This document shows positions 34,142 through 45,111 of a stretch of 64,000 bases of DNA, piece after piece (position 1 is the first letter of the stretch; the number at the start of each line of letters is the position of its first letter). The DNA comes from Psylliodes chrysocephalus (taxonomy: Eukaryota > Arthropoda > Insecta > Coleoptera > Chrysomelidae): the NCBI GenBank assembly GCA_927349885.1, contig OV651815.1:23835966-23899965 (forward strand), given 5' to 3'. A program made the position numbers and the translations under genes. The notes beneath the pieces were generated by a model. It was not told the DNA's origin. It did not search any database and saw only the letters and a program-made list of their open reading frames with translations.

Positions 34142-34306
34142 ATGATAAATGGCCGAAAGGGCCACCATTCAAAAATCATAAAAATGTCATTATCTTGCAA
34201 AGAAAAATATCTAGTTACAATTGGAAGCGATAACATTGTAATGGTATGGAGTTATCCAAGGTTGGAAGAACTCAAGGAATTTAACCTCAATATAACACCG
34301 ACAAGA
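34142..34306 (+). CDS. Cortex-like gene, exon D
   Basis: Acceptor after a T-rich tract (TTTTTTGTTTTTAAG), donor CAAGA|GTAAGT, 165 bp, phase 0 at both ends. It encodes GHHSKIIKMSLSCKEKYLVT and IGSDNIVMVWSYPRLEELKE, a WD40 blade corresponding to the Cdc20 segment with GL.WS.D...LASGGNDN.V.VW. Joined to exon C it continues SSHDLK-MINGRKGHHSK without a gap, which supports both splice junctions. The ATG at the exon start is an internal Met, not the gene's start codon. Confidence 0.75.
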
Positions 34307-34480
34307 GTAAGTCCTAAGTTTCCTGTATTGCTATTTTATAGCTAGGCTAATATAGTATAGAACTATACGGAGATAAATTATTACATATTTTAAAATGTAT
34401 AGGGTAATCTATATTCGACCGACAACGCTCTTTTACAGAGCGCTCTCGTTAAATGAGGAATTTCAATATAGGAGCGTGAA
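34307..34480. other. Start of intron D-E
   Basis: Short AT-rich intron stretch. Nothing recognised. Confidence 0.4.
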
Positions 34481-35830
34481 TAAGCAATGTATGCTTTTTG
34501 ACTCTGTTTTATAAGTCTGAGTTTTATGTTAACTTGCTGTCAAAGGTGAGACCTAGGTACTTCACTTATGTTGCAAAGTTTCGTATTTAGGAGGCTTTAA
34601 TTCCATTTTCACCCTTTTCCTTGTGAAAAGGACCATTTCTATCTTCTTAGAATTGATAGACAGTGAATTATTCTTGCACCGATGTCTAATAATTTTAAGA
34701 GCTACTTGCATTCTTTCGCAGAGTATGTTTTCAAAATTCCATTAGCAGAATGACCAGCTCATCTGCATACGCAATTGTGTAGTGACTGTCATTATTGAGG
34801 TAGCTGATGGGGGTGTCGAGGACCATACTCTACAGTAGATGTGATAACACCCCTCCCTGTGGACATCATCTCGCAACCAGGCCCCTTATATTTACATTTT
34901 CTACACTTATGTTACCTGTTCGCTTTGAGAGCATGATGTGTATAATATACCCACTAACTATCTGTGGAACATTCCTATTGTTTAGTGAATGTAGTATCTT
35001 GATATAGGTCGTCTTTTTAAAAGCACCTTCTATGTTTATAAAAACACTCAAGGCAGACTCTTTATTTTCCAGAGATCTTTCTATCTGGCCAGCAACTAGG
35101 TGAAGCGCTAAATCAGTAGATCTGTCTGGGGTGTATGCATGTTGATTTGGGTATAGTGGTGTTGTTGTAATCACCACATCACTTATGTACCTTTCCCATA
35201 GCCTTTCCAATGTCTTCATGGAAGACGATGTCGGACTAATTAATTGGTATGTTTATTGTACCTTGGATAGTATTTAATTACTTTTTTAAAGCACTGTTAG
35301 AGGTTTAAGATATCATAGAGGTCAGCAACATCAAGTTTATTTTGAATGTTAATCAGCGGTGATCTGACATCAAAATGTCATCAGACACTTGCCAGTTTAG
35401 AATTGGTTAATAGATACCAGTTGTAGATAAAGTGATATCTATTGGTGTATGACTGCGTGAGTTTATAAATGTTGGTGTAGTACCTTTATTTCAAATACAA
35501 AGATTTTTGGTATTTATATAATCATGTAGTGACCTGACTCTAGCGTTTTTATCCTTACTGCCCCAACTAAAGTGATAAGTATTTGAGTTGCAACCTACTA
35601 CCAGCTCAAACTTTTGGTTCAGGCAGTATTCAATCAGATCCTCCAACTTTTTGCTGGTCGGTGGCGTGGTTGCGTCGGAGGGGAGGTATGCAAGTGCCAA
35701 GATCAACGTTTTGATGGCATATTCCATCTTACCGCAGTTAAATCGGAGGTGGAAAGTTGTGCCATTGAATGGGATTTATATTTCCTAGGCATGTGCTGTC
35801 CTAGGTTTTTGGTTGCTGGAAAAGCTTAAA
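34481..35830 (-). pseudogene. LINE endonuclease/RT fragment, internally deleted
   Basis: On the minus strand 35727-35491 reads LILALAYLPSD and LVVGCNSNTYHFSWGSKD, the end of an AP-type endonuclease (GCD.N.H...WG). After only about 270 bp, instead of the usual 700 or more, comes reverse transcriptase: TLERLWERYISDVV, LYPNQHAYTPDRSTDLALHL and SVFINIEGAFKK. Further down a decayed YADE stands at the YADD site near 34770. Multiple stops and the deletion show it is dead. The style matches R1/Loa/jockey-grade LINEs, possibly the same family as the RNase H fragment at 32727-33547. Confidence 0.75.
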
Positions 35831-36262
35831 AATGAGCTATTTAAATATTTTAGACCTACAATTTTGGTTTTTAATATACAGGGTTGGTTCCTGGATGAGG
35901 GCTACTGTATCTTGCAGTTTATCAAGGCAGTTGCATAATGTTCTTGTAGCCACCCTGTTGAAGTTTGATAAGCATTTTAGGTTAGTGTTTGATCACTCGT
36001 TCTTACTAGTATGCCTCCTCAAAGTTGTAACCGATCGCGGTCTTTTCCTGTTCTTGGTTGCGTCGTATTCATGGCCTCTTGTGGAGGCATAACTAGCGTC
36101 GCTATTTAAAGACTTGATTGAATGGTCTGCTTAGGTTGGGTTTGAAGTGGGGGCGTATTCTATCATTGGGAGTTGCCGAAACTGCCTGCCAGCAGTTTTG
36201 CCTTATTCTTCTTTTTTTGCTTCAGAATCAGATATCCTCTATGCTTTCTGGTAACTGTCGGT
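35831..36262. other. Probable LINE upstream sequence, no clear frame
   Basis: Lies between the endonuclease fragment and the 11-residue repeat ORF, both on the minus strand. No frame in it is convincing. Confidence 0.35.
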
Positions 36263-36839
36263 TTAAAGTGAACTGCGGTGCCCATCCTCGTATTTTTGAG
36301 GTGGATATCGCTGTCCAGCCTCCTGTACTGAAGTTAAATTTTGCTGTTCACCCTCCTTTTTTGGAAATAAACGTTGACGTCCAGCCTCTTTTGCTGGAGG
36401 TGAAACTTGAAGTTCAACTTTATTTGGTGAAGGTGAACTTTGACGCCCAGCCTCTTTTGCTGGAGATAAACGTTGACGTCCGGCCTCCTTTGCTGGAGGT
36501 GAACGTTGACGTATGACCTCCTTTGCTGAAGGTAAACGTTGACGTACAAATTCCTTAGCTGGAGGTGAGCGTTGACGTCCAGCCTCCTTGGATATGTGTG
36601 GGTTTGGATTCATAAGGTTCCCACGAGTAGCTAGGGAGAAAAAGGTCGGAAAAAATAGGTACAAGAGGGTGTCGCCAGGTACTTTGAGAGGAACGTTGGC
36701 TGCTGCATCTGCCTCTGCGACAATTCAACCGTCGGCACGTTACCTTATACCTCATATCGGGCGAGTGGGTTTGCGGCGGTAGCCTTCGCAAAAGATTTTG
36801 AAAGTTGTTAGACTCTCTCACTCTACTTATGTCTATCAC
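36263..36839 (-). pseudogene. ORF with 11-residue tandem repeats, perhaps LINE ORF1
   Basis: A minus-strand frame (36664-36263) is built mainly of an 11-residue unit of the form PPAKEAGRQR(S/L), about eight times, encoded by a 33-bp minisatellite at 36314-36594. An overlapping frame upstream (36839-36555) is Arg/Ser-rich. The position just upstream of a LINE endonuclease on the same strand suggests an ORF1-type RNA-binding protein, but no zinc knuckle or RRM is visible. Confidence in any function is low. Confidence 0.35.
36314..36594. repeat. 33-bp minisatellite (about 8.5 units)
   Basis: Unit close to CCAGCCTC(C/T)TTTGCTGGAGG followed by TGAACGTTGACGT. All units keep 33 bp, so the reading frame is preserved, while third and other positions vary. 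Confidence 0.85.
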
Positions 36840-36869
36840 TAATTAGGGAAATTCTGGTCGTTCTCCTAT

Positions 36870-37080
36870 CCACCACCCGGGGACGCGCTCAGTTGACACT
36901 TAACAGCTTGGTATGTAATTTATTATTCTTTAACCGACTTAAAAAATAAAATAAATTTTGTGACCAACATGTAGGAAGTCAGAATTTTTGTCATTGCTAT
37001 ATTAAGGGTTTCTGAGATCTATGACCCACAATGAAACATGTTAATACCATTCGATATATCTTCTTAAAAAAAAAATAAGT
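36870..37080. other. Intron spacer
   Basis: Contains AACCGACTTAAAAAATAAAAT near 36933, the reverse of the common insect repeat tail. No gene. Confidence 0.4.
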
Positions 37081-38183
37081 TGAATCGGTGAGTGAAAGAA
37101 CAGTATATATCCAAAATGACCATTTTGAGAAAAACAAAAAAAACTGTTTTAAAGGAAAACTATGGGCTATTCGGCCTAATTATGTATTGTGAAGTTATAG
37201 AATTTTTGTTAACCGATAATATTACATAGATAAATTTAAAAAGAAAATTATGCAAAAGATGATATTTGAAAAAAATTACTTGCAGTTATACTGTTCTTTC
37301 ACTCAATTTAAGAAAAAATATTATAAATAATTTTTTTTATAGCTTTATTGATTATTATTTAACAAACTTATTTTTAATTTTTCTTTAAAATCTTCATTTG
37401 ACTTTCCAAGAAAATAATATGGTAGGGAAAATCTAGGATTTTTTCACTAAAGTAAGATGAAAGTGTCCTTAAATTGGCTATCTCCTTTACGTTAATAGGG
37501 GCAACTTCTAAGTATGCCTTTTCTAAAGGCGGGCATAAACGCAACGGTCTACCGCAGAGGTTTACCTATGCAGGTTGCCTGCGTAGGTTCACCGTACGAT
37601 GTCACTAAAACGAATTGATTTTCGATTTTGCTCCGGTCGCCTATGCAGGTTCAAAACACTGCACAGGTCGATTCCAAGACACGCTCCGGTCTACCTGTGC
37701 AGGCACACCTGCACAGGCAGACCTAGTATGTATGATCTGTGGGCAGACCTCTCCGGTAGATCGTAGCGTGTACGCCCACCATAAGGGTAAATGCGGGTTG
37801 GCATTAGGTTTGATCAGTTTAAAAGTGTGCGAGAGAAAACCACCTATAAAGGCACTTGTAGTAACATACCCAGGAATTTCACTAGCTTTTTGTTCATCAA
37901 CTGATTTGGTCGTTTTATTTTGAAACTGTTACCACCAGTTTTTAAAATCTGTCAAATTTGTCTACGAAACGACATGGCGACTGAGCAAAAAACAGTACAT
38001 GCGCCGCACGTATACTGTTCTTTCACTCATCCGAAAATTGAACAAGCTCCCATCGCTCGTACGATGTTTTTCGGTGTATTATTCTTTCGCTATGTGATAG
38101 GCCTATGAATTTAAAACAATTTGCCTATCTCGGTTAAAATTGCCATTTTTGGCTCTTGTATTGTTCTTTCACTCACCGATTCA
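37081..38183. mobile_element. Inverted-repeat element with internal palindrome cluster (1.1 kb)
   Basis: The left end TGAATCGGTGAGTGAAAGAA and the reverse complement of the right end are identical for 22 bases (through CA) and similar beyond. The motif GAGTGAAAGAACAGTATA recurs inverted at about 37287 and 38009. The central 200 bp is GC-richer and holds quasi-palindromes. No transposase frame is evident, so it is read as a non-autonomous DNA transposon of unknown type. Confidence 0.55.
37563..37723. repeat. Cluster of CCTRYGCAGG palindromic motifs
   Basis: CCTATGCAGG, CCTGCGTAGG, CCTATGCAGG, CCTGTGCAGG and CCTGCACAGG occur within 160 bp. At 37688-37723 two copies form a hairpin: GGTCT-A-CCTGTGCAGG, loop CACA, CCTGCACAGG-C-AGACC, 15 paired bases with one mismatch. 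A similar hairpin with a short loop lies at 37563-37590. Confidence 0.75.
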
Positions 38184-38395
38184 GTTGCTGATAGCACAGA
38201 CAAATTTTGTGTAAACTTGATCTTGCCAGCAGAGAAACGAATACTGACGAATTACCTATATGGCAAATGAGTCAAACTGTCAAACATTTATACCTGACAA
38301 ATTACTGGTAATAGGCCAAATGTGAAGCTTGTGGATAAGTCCTAGTAGTTATTACTTTATAAATAACACATATTATTACATCATGTTATTTGTAG
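38184..38395. other. End of intron D-E
   Basis: AT-rich intron ending in acceptor TTATTTGTAG of exon E. Nothing else recognised. Confidence 0.45.
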
Positions 38396-38557
38396 GCTAT
38401 CGCTTGGCATCCATGGAAAGAGTCTTTACTTGCTATCGGCGATGTTAAGTGCTTTTATATACTTAACGTTCAGAGTGATAATGTTCTTCGCTCATCTTCC
38501 ATCGAGGGATGCTGGATACATAACCTTACTTTCAACCCCAGATCTGGAGAACTTTTG
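38396..38557 (+). CDS. Cortex-like gene, exon E
   Basis: Acceptor TTATTTGTAG, donor CTTTTG|GTAAGC, 162 bp, phase 0 at both ends. It encodes AIAWHPWKESLLAIGDVKCF and SSIEGCWIHNLTFNPRSGEL. AIAWxPW followed by LLA(S)G is one of the best-conserved stretches of the Fizzy family (AIAWCPW...LLASGGG), and the next blade begins at the position of VCNLxWS. The GGG of active Cdc20/Fzr is missing, again pointing to the divergent cortex group. At least one more exon (final blades and C-terminal IR tail) should follow but was not found in the window. Confidence 0.8.
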
Positions 38558-39700
38558 GTAAGCTAACTCTCGGGTCTAATAAAAGAACTTTAGTGTGTTG
38601 GTATATGTATATAATATATTATACTATCGGTTCCAAAGTATTTAAGAGCAAACCGGACCTCTCGCAAAAGTAAAAATATTTTAAGGATTTTCTAATATAA
38701 TATTGTATTGCGCGCCACTGGGAAGTTTTCGCGATATTGCGTGTTTCGAGAATATTGAGAGCTCTAAAGGATCCCGCAATTTTTATATTGATTTTGGGTA
38801 CTGTCAGAATTTGTAAATATTTTAGTATGTTACTTTTTAGGTCATTATGGGTAACTTTCTTATGGACCTAAGTTTGCAGCTCTACAGGGTGAGTTGTTAA
38901 AAGGAGTCAAAAGTAAAGAGTACAGAAAAAATATTGTCACATATACCTCTACCACTCTTAAGTGATTTATGATTTTTCCATCATGAAACTTATGGCCTGT
39001 GTTACAATTGTAAATAGTTTATTTATGCTTATTTTCACTTCGTAAAATACATCATAAAGAGTCTTAAAAAATAGGAATTATAATTACCAAAATAAGGTGT
39101 ATATTCATGTATTTCCATAATTAGAACATGACTTCTAATCACTTATTTGTTATATTAAATACTAGATAATATTAACTAATAACATAGGGTGTGACAGAAA
39201 GACATAAATAATATATAATACAAACAGTTTTTTAAAAAGATTTTCAGACTTCCTAATAAATTAGACCGCCCTACAAAATTTCAATAAAAAATTTGTTACC
39301 AATTATTTTTGAACGAATTAAGGGTAATGCTGAATTAAAAAATAAAACCATTTTTTCCAAATTGGTTTTTGTTTTTGAGATAGTGGACACCGCTTTCTAT
39401 TTTTTAAGAATTGACAAATAACACATTTTGGGCAGAAACGAGAGTTTGACCCTGTCTAATCACATGCTGACTGTTGACCACGTGATCAATGCGTGCAATT
39501 GTTTGTTTCTTGTGTATTGATTTTAACTTTAATTGTGTCAGTTTAGCGTAAGCAGTTATATTAAGGGCTTAGCGTCGCGGTTATTGTGCTTTTCTTACCT
39601 GTTTTGTGTATTTATTTCATATTACCTACCTAGTGAAGTTATTTAAGTGTAAAAGACGTCAAGCATATTTGTATATATTTAAATAAAAACAAAGTTACGC
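38558..39700. repeat. Repeat-derived intron, inverted copy of 50390-50810
   Basis: 38800-39190 matches the reverse complement of about 50390-50810, with shared phrases such as TTCTGTCAGAATTTG, TTTGCAGCTCTACA and TCACTTATTTGTTATATTAAATACTAG (diverged). The TTTTTAG|GTCATT at 38835-38841 that looks like a splice acceptor lies in this repeat and is not called as an exon. Confidence 0.6.
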
Positions 39701-39715
39701 TTGCTTTTCAGAGAA

Positions 39716-41265
39716 ATGAGTTCTTCACGAAGAAGCTGCTTGAATAACCCTAATGTCTTCTGCGACATTTGTAGCGAATATACTGTAGAGAAGCAAAGAA
39801 AAAATATAACAGATTTTGTTAGGCAAGCTTATCAAGGTTATTTCGGCGTAAAGCTTAAAGATCAAGACAAGTCCTGGGCTCTCCATATAGTGTGCAAAAC
39901 ATGTGTCGAATCTTTACGACAATGGACAAACCAAAAGAGAAAAAAAATTTTGTTTGGGTGCCCATGGCGTGGAGAGAAATCAGAAACCACCACGACGATT
40001 GTTATTTTTATTTAGTTAATGTAAAAGGTTTTAACACATACAAGAAAGGCAAATGGGATTATCCTGATTTAAAATCAGCACGAAAACTTGTGCCACATAA
40101 CGTAGAGATTCCCGTACCAGTATGTACCACATTGCCAGATGTTTCGATGTCAGAAGTAGAAGAAATTGAGCACCAGTACAGTAACAGCAGTACAAGTTAA
40201 CATGAGGGAATACAATCAACACCCTAGCAGTTCTCCCAAAAAGAACTAAAATACCTGATACGAAACCTCGTTAAATCAAAGCAAGCATTTGAACTTCTAG
40301 CATCCAGGTTAAAAGAAAAAACTTTCTACAGATATAAAAATAACAATTTATAGAACACGAGATGTTAAACTTGTTCCTTACTTCAATCAAGATGAAGATC
40401 TTGTTAATTGCAACAATATTCCCGGACTTCGTTAAATGGGAATTCAATTTGTTCCAAATGACTGGCGACTGTTCATAGACAGTTCTAGTAGATATGCTTT
40501 AATTCCTATCACCCACTCAACAAAACTTATAGTAAACTTCTTGTTTGGGCAGCAAGGTAGGTACACGAAACACCCTTGTTTTATCTGCTTGTGGGATAGT
40601 AGGACGAAGCAAGTTCATTGGAAGAGGATTAATTGGCCAATAAGACAAAATATGATTGTAGGAACAGCAAATATAATGAACGAACCATTGGTTAACCGTG
40701 AAAAAATCATTCTCCCACCGCTACACATCAAGTTAGGACTAATGAAACAATTTGTTAAAGCTTTAAATAAAGATGGCGGGTGCTTTAAATACATATGAAG
40801 ATCGTTTCCTAAGCTAAGTATAGAAAAGCTAAAAGCGGGTAATTTTAATGGCACTCGAATTCGCAAACTTATCAGGGACTCTAATTTTATAAATCACATG
40901 ACGACACTTGAAGCTGCTGCTTGGTGTAGCTTTGTTTCGGTGGTAAAGCACTTCTTGGGTAATCACGTAGCGCACAATTATGAGCAACTGGTGCAACAGA
41001 TGTTATTGAACTTTAAAAACCTATGTACTAATATGAGTATTAAAGTACACTTTCTTTATAGTCACTTGGATAAAAATTCCGACAATCTTGGCGACTTAAG
41101 TAAGGAACAAGGGAAAAGATTCCACCAGGATATAAAGGCGATGGAGGAAAGATATCAGTGCAGATGAAATAAGCATACGAAGGCAGACTATTGCTGGAGC
41201 CTCTAACGAGATGTTCCTGACCGTCCCCACAAAAGAAAATCATATAAAAAGAGCTTCTTCCCTAC
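39716..41265 (+). pseudogene. Uncharacterised repeat-family protein, copy 2 (degenerate)
   Basis: Begins MSSSRRSCLNNPNVFCDICS, then HIVCKTCVESLRQWT (paired Cys, putative zinc site). A frameshift near 39940 leads to WREIRNHHDDCYF and KSARKLVPHNVEIPVP. After a broken stretch (40200-40435), 40436-40798 carries NDWRLFIDSSSR, CFICLWDSRT and LPPLHIKLGLMKQFVKAL. After another break, 40898-41167 carries NMSIKVHFLYSHLDKN and KEQGKRFHQDIKAMEERYQ, and the C-terminal DYCWSL is readable to about 41215. About 25-30 residues around the CxDxK block seen in copy 1 are deleted. Function unknown. The block order equals copy 1, which fixes the family's architecture; both copies are dead. Confidence 0.65.
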
Positions 41266-42290
41266 GAATTAGATATAATTTTCCAAATTAAATTTTATTT
41301 CTTTGTTATAATACCTAATAAATCATTTTGGAGTTTATTGTTTCTTCGTTTCATTTTTTCGACAACACTGTCATTTGTACTACCCCATAAGCAAGTTTTT
41401 TGGGAAATACATGTCTCTTAAAGTGATTTATTTCTTTATTTTATCATAATTTTCTAATATATCTCCAAAAATAGAGCCAATCCAATAAAATTAGTGTTGA
41501 GCAGTGTTATAAATTAATACAAATTAAAAAAGAAAAAAAACTGCATTCTCATAAATCGGTTTTATTACTTACATTAGCTATATACACACTATCAAAATCT
41601 GCATCATTTTTCACTAGCATCTAAAATAGTCCTTAATAAAACACTTGAACGACACTTTATATAATTTTGGAAACATGCATATTTCAGGTTCCACAAAACT
41701 TTTAGTCTATAGTTCTTGAACCAGTCTAACATGTACAGTATATACTAGTAATGGGCTTCTCTTGAATTTCTTTGTACTATATAAAAAACATTCGCTAATA
41801 TCAAATATATTGCAAAAGAAAACGAAGGAAAGCTACATAGATAGTTTTTTAATAAAAATAAACTACCTACTATAAAATAATTCCTAATTAATTGTTCTAA
41901 ATACCATATTCCAAAATAGTAGAAGAAAATATAGGATTTAAAATAGAATGTAGTCTGAAATTGCAAAAATTGCAACGCTGGGTGTTAACCCTTTTAGAAT
42001 CCTTTGGTAATTATTCTAATTAATATTGAAACAAAGAAATAAAAAAGAGTTGTCATATGCTTAGAAAATAATCTAAAGCAAGATAAAAGCACAGTTTATC
42101 ATAACAACAAGCTCGGGGACTCAAAAGGCGGGAACGGTTTGCGCCGATCTCTACGCGCATTGCTTTAGCTTCGCCTTCCTTCTTAGAACGTGGTAAAGCA
42201 GTGGCGCGCTTATTGATATTAGTCGGTTACTCTCAACCACGCCATTGACGTAGTCACGACTATATTTGTGGATTTGTTTGTTCGGTGTTA
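41266..42290. other. AT-rich spacer with a GC-richer tail
   Basis: Mostly AT-rich with no gene. 42105-42240 is GC-richer (AAGGCGGGAACGG, TACGCGCATTGC) and precedes the THAP relic; it could be its promoter region, but no element was identified. Confidence 0.35.
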
Positions 42291-42349
42291 AGGTTTTAGG
42301 AGTATTTTATGTTTGAAGTTAATAACAACTATAACTAAATAAAAAGCAG

Positions 42350-42940
42350 GACCAGTTTGTGCTGTTAAAAGCTGTCACAACAAAAGATACAATTTATAAG
42401 AGATTCTTTAGTTTTTCTAGGCAACTTATTTTTAGGCCATTAATTATACATAATTTTTATAAGGAAAGTATATTAATTATTCTCTTTCAGACATATAATG
42501 AAATTTAGCGAAAAACAATAATAATTTTAAGCATAATTTAAATTATTGCTACCATTTAACTGGTCGATGTTGTAATCGTTGGTATTATACAAATTATTCT
42601 TTTTAATAAGAATTTCGTGCTCATAAGCTAATTTAGAAACATATTTAGCTATAATTTTAAAAATAACATATAACTTGTTTTGTAAAGGGCAAAGATTTAA
42701 ACAATGAAAGCCAACAGAGAAGATCTATCTGATAGACTCGATGACTTACAGACTATGTGAAGACCATTTTGGACATATAATATTCACAAATCGTCTTCGT
42801 GAACATTTGAAAGCGAATGAATTCCTAACATTATTTCCATCACTTGATGGGAGTTCAAGAGATACTGGCATACTGCCTACGCGTATTTTAGGCCAATACT
42901 TATATCGGCAAAAATATGAGTTCTTAAGAACAAAGTATTA
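42350..42940 (+). pseudogene. THAP-domain gene relic (two exon-like pieces)
   Basis: First piece: VCAVKSCHNKRYN, a C-x4-C THAP half, followed after a stop and frame change by RFFSFSRQ. Second piece (about 42690-42940): NREDLSDRLDD, then YRLCEDHFGH (C-x2-H) and FTNRLREHLKANEFLTLFP, matching the THAP C-terminal pattern R(L)..NAVPTLFP. The gap between the pieces may be an intron. Stops and the missing Trp region show it is not functional as it stands. It is the third of four THAP sequences in the window. Confidence 0.6.
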
Positions 42941-43156
42941 GTTCCAGCAACAAAACTTAGCGCAACAAATTACTTCAAGTACATACTAGATATAATTAAG
43001 ATAATTAATAGGAATATTTATTGAGAAATCATGAAACTGGAACTCAGACATCCAAGCAGGTGGGCTAATAAATGACCAGATTTTCCCAAATTGGCAAATG
43101 CTTCAATTGGGTTGCAAACAAATTTGGGTATTTCATTGATTTAACTTACTTAAACT
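42941..43156. other. Spacer before the hAT element
   Basis: No gene. Contains CCCAAATTTGGG-type sequences near 43083-43130. Confidence 0.4.
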
Positions 43157-43164
43157 GATACTTA

Positions 43165-45103
43165 TAGTGATACCGCGAGACAAGACGAGACGAGAAAGTG
43201 GCCTCTCTCGTCTCGTCTCGTAAGGCGAGAGAAAGCTGTTCTTTTGTCTCGACGAGAAGGCCTTTACTCTCGTCTTGTCTCGTCTCGTTTCTCTCGTGAT
43301 AAAACAATATCAAATTTAAATGTGATAAATACGAAACATGATAAACAGTAAAATTTGTAAGACAAAAACAAAGAATTTTTCAAGTAATTTGCGCATTAGT
43401 ACCCAAATTTGGGAATTAGAAATACTTATGTCTCTTTGTCTGTCCGTCTGTCACAGTCGTTTTACAATTGAAATTTGAAGTAATAAGTGGCTTAGATTAA
43501 GCGTTAACTAAAAACGAAAATACTTTGTCTTGTAAGTCAGTTGGGGTGAGGTGAAAGAGGTTAAATTGGAAGTTAGAATTTTTCTAATGCAATCCTGCGA
43601 CGTCAAATGAAAGCATTTTGTAGTATGTTTTCAAGATAGGGACATAAAACAAAAACGATGTGAAATTAGAGAAACATTATGATATTTTTGTTATGAGATG
43701 CATTTTACTTGAGACATAAAATAGAGGGCATACTATTTTCTAATGAAAAGTAAAGTCATGTAATACCTCATTTGAAAGATATTTTGATTATATTTACGTC
43801 CAAGCAAACAGTTTTAATTTTTTTTTTGTTTTCACAAAAATTGCATTATTGATAATCCTCGTGTGCCGCAATAATCCTAGAAATGTTAGATAATGTTAGA
43901 ATTTTTTAATAAGCTTTTTTTTGCCAAGAAGTTATGAAAAATTTCTTTATTTATTCTAGTAAATACAAGAAGCGTTTCCTTAGTAATAAACAATAATTGT
44001 TAATACGAGAGTTATCAAGAATGTAACTTGTTAGTAAAAGCTCAGAATATGTCTGTATAAGAACAAAGTACCAGCTACAAAAAATTGCCATTTGTGCAGT
44101 GTTAAATCCCTCTAACAGTAAAAAATTACTTAAATTTATAAAAGATACTGACATTTACTCTGTACCAGCCAAAATGTTAATTGTTTATTGTATTCTATTG
44201 TAATAAACAGCATTTATAAGGTATTATACCTCCGTTAATGAACCTTTGAGGTAGAAGCGGTAAATAAAAAAAAGGATTTAACCTACTTTATGAATTTATT
44301 TCATATAATTTCTGTAAAAACAAAAACCTAAATCTGTTTACATGAACGTAAAAATATAGAAAATATCTTTTAAATGAGGTATCACATGGCCCTACTTTCC
44401 ATTAGAAAATTTAAAGCTAGTAACTTCCTCTATCTTACGTGTCTCAAGTAAAGTGCATCTCGTTATAATAAAAATATAATATATCTTGAGTTTTACCTCG
44501 TTTCTGTTTTGTCATTATCTGTTTTCATTTAGAAGTTAAAATAGAGGAGAGTAAAATTTATAAAATTCTAGTATCCCAGTATCATTTGTTACCATTTAAT
44601 ATACACTCACCGGCAGAATTAACCGCCCACCCAATGATTTATTATTTAGTTGGAGATATTTGTAATTTTGATTTTTTTTACTTTTGAATGTCTAAGCGAA
44701 AGAATAACAGCACTGACAATTAAACATTTATTTACTGTCAAAATGTCATGTTATATCAATTAATGTCAAAAAGTGACGAAAAGCTCTGAAAATTTCAAAA
44801 ATAAATAAAAATAATTGGGTGGGCGGTTAATTCTGCGTTAATTCTGAGTGTATAAAGAATAAGTGTATTATAGTTAACTTTTGACTGTCTCGAAATCTAA
44901 TAAGTTAAAATTTTAAGTTACGATAAGCAATTAAAAATTTCAAATAAGCAAAGAGAAAATTGTTCGAGAAAGCCCGAGAGAGCTCGAGAGAAACGATAAA
45001 TTCTCGTCGAGAGATGACACTCTCTCGTCTCGTCTCGAATCTGTTTTCGAGAGAAAATGTCTCTCGAGACGAGACGAGAATATCTCGTCTTGCGGCATCA
45101 CTA
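43165..45103. mobile_element. Non-autonomous hAT element rich in CTCGT motifs (1939 bp)
   Basis: Left end TAGTGATACCGCGAGACAAG and, on the other strand, right end TAGTGATGCCGCAAGACGAG form the TIRs. GATACTTA is exactly duplicated outside (43157-43164 and 45104-45111), the 8-bp hAT signature. Both ends carry dense (T)CTCGTCTCGT arrays in inverted orientation (43170-43310, 44950-45095), likely transposase-binding sites. A second inverted pair lies inside (43570-43800 and 44357-44548). No hAT transposase is present. Confidence 0.9.
44604..44850. mobile_element. Tc1-type MITE nested in the hAT element (247 bp)
   Basis: Ends CACTCACCGGCAGAATTAAC and the reverse complement of GTTAATTCTGAGTG, with the core GCAGAATTAACCGCCCACCC in both arms. 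TA duplications are at 44602-44603 and 44851-44852. No ORF. Confidence 0.88.
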
Positions 45104-45111
45104 GATACTTA

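Noticed and set aside
38836..38890. Possible sixth cortex-like exon (TTTTTAG|GTCATTATGGG)
   Set aside because: It lies in a repeat found inverted at 50390-50810 and does not encode a WD40 blade.
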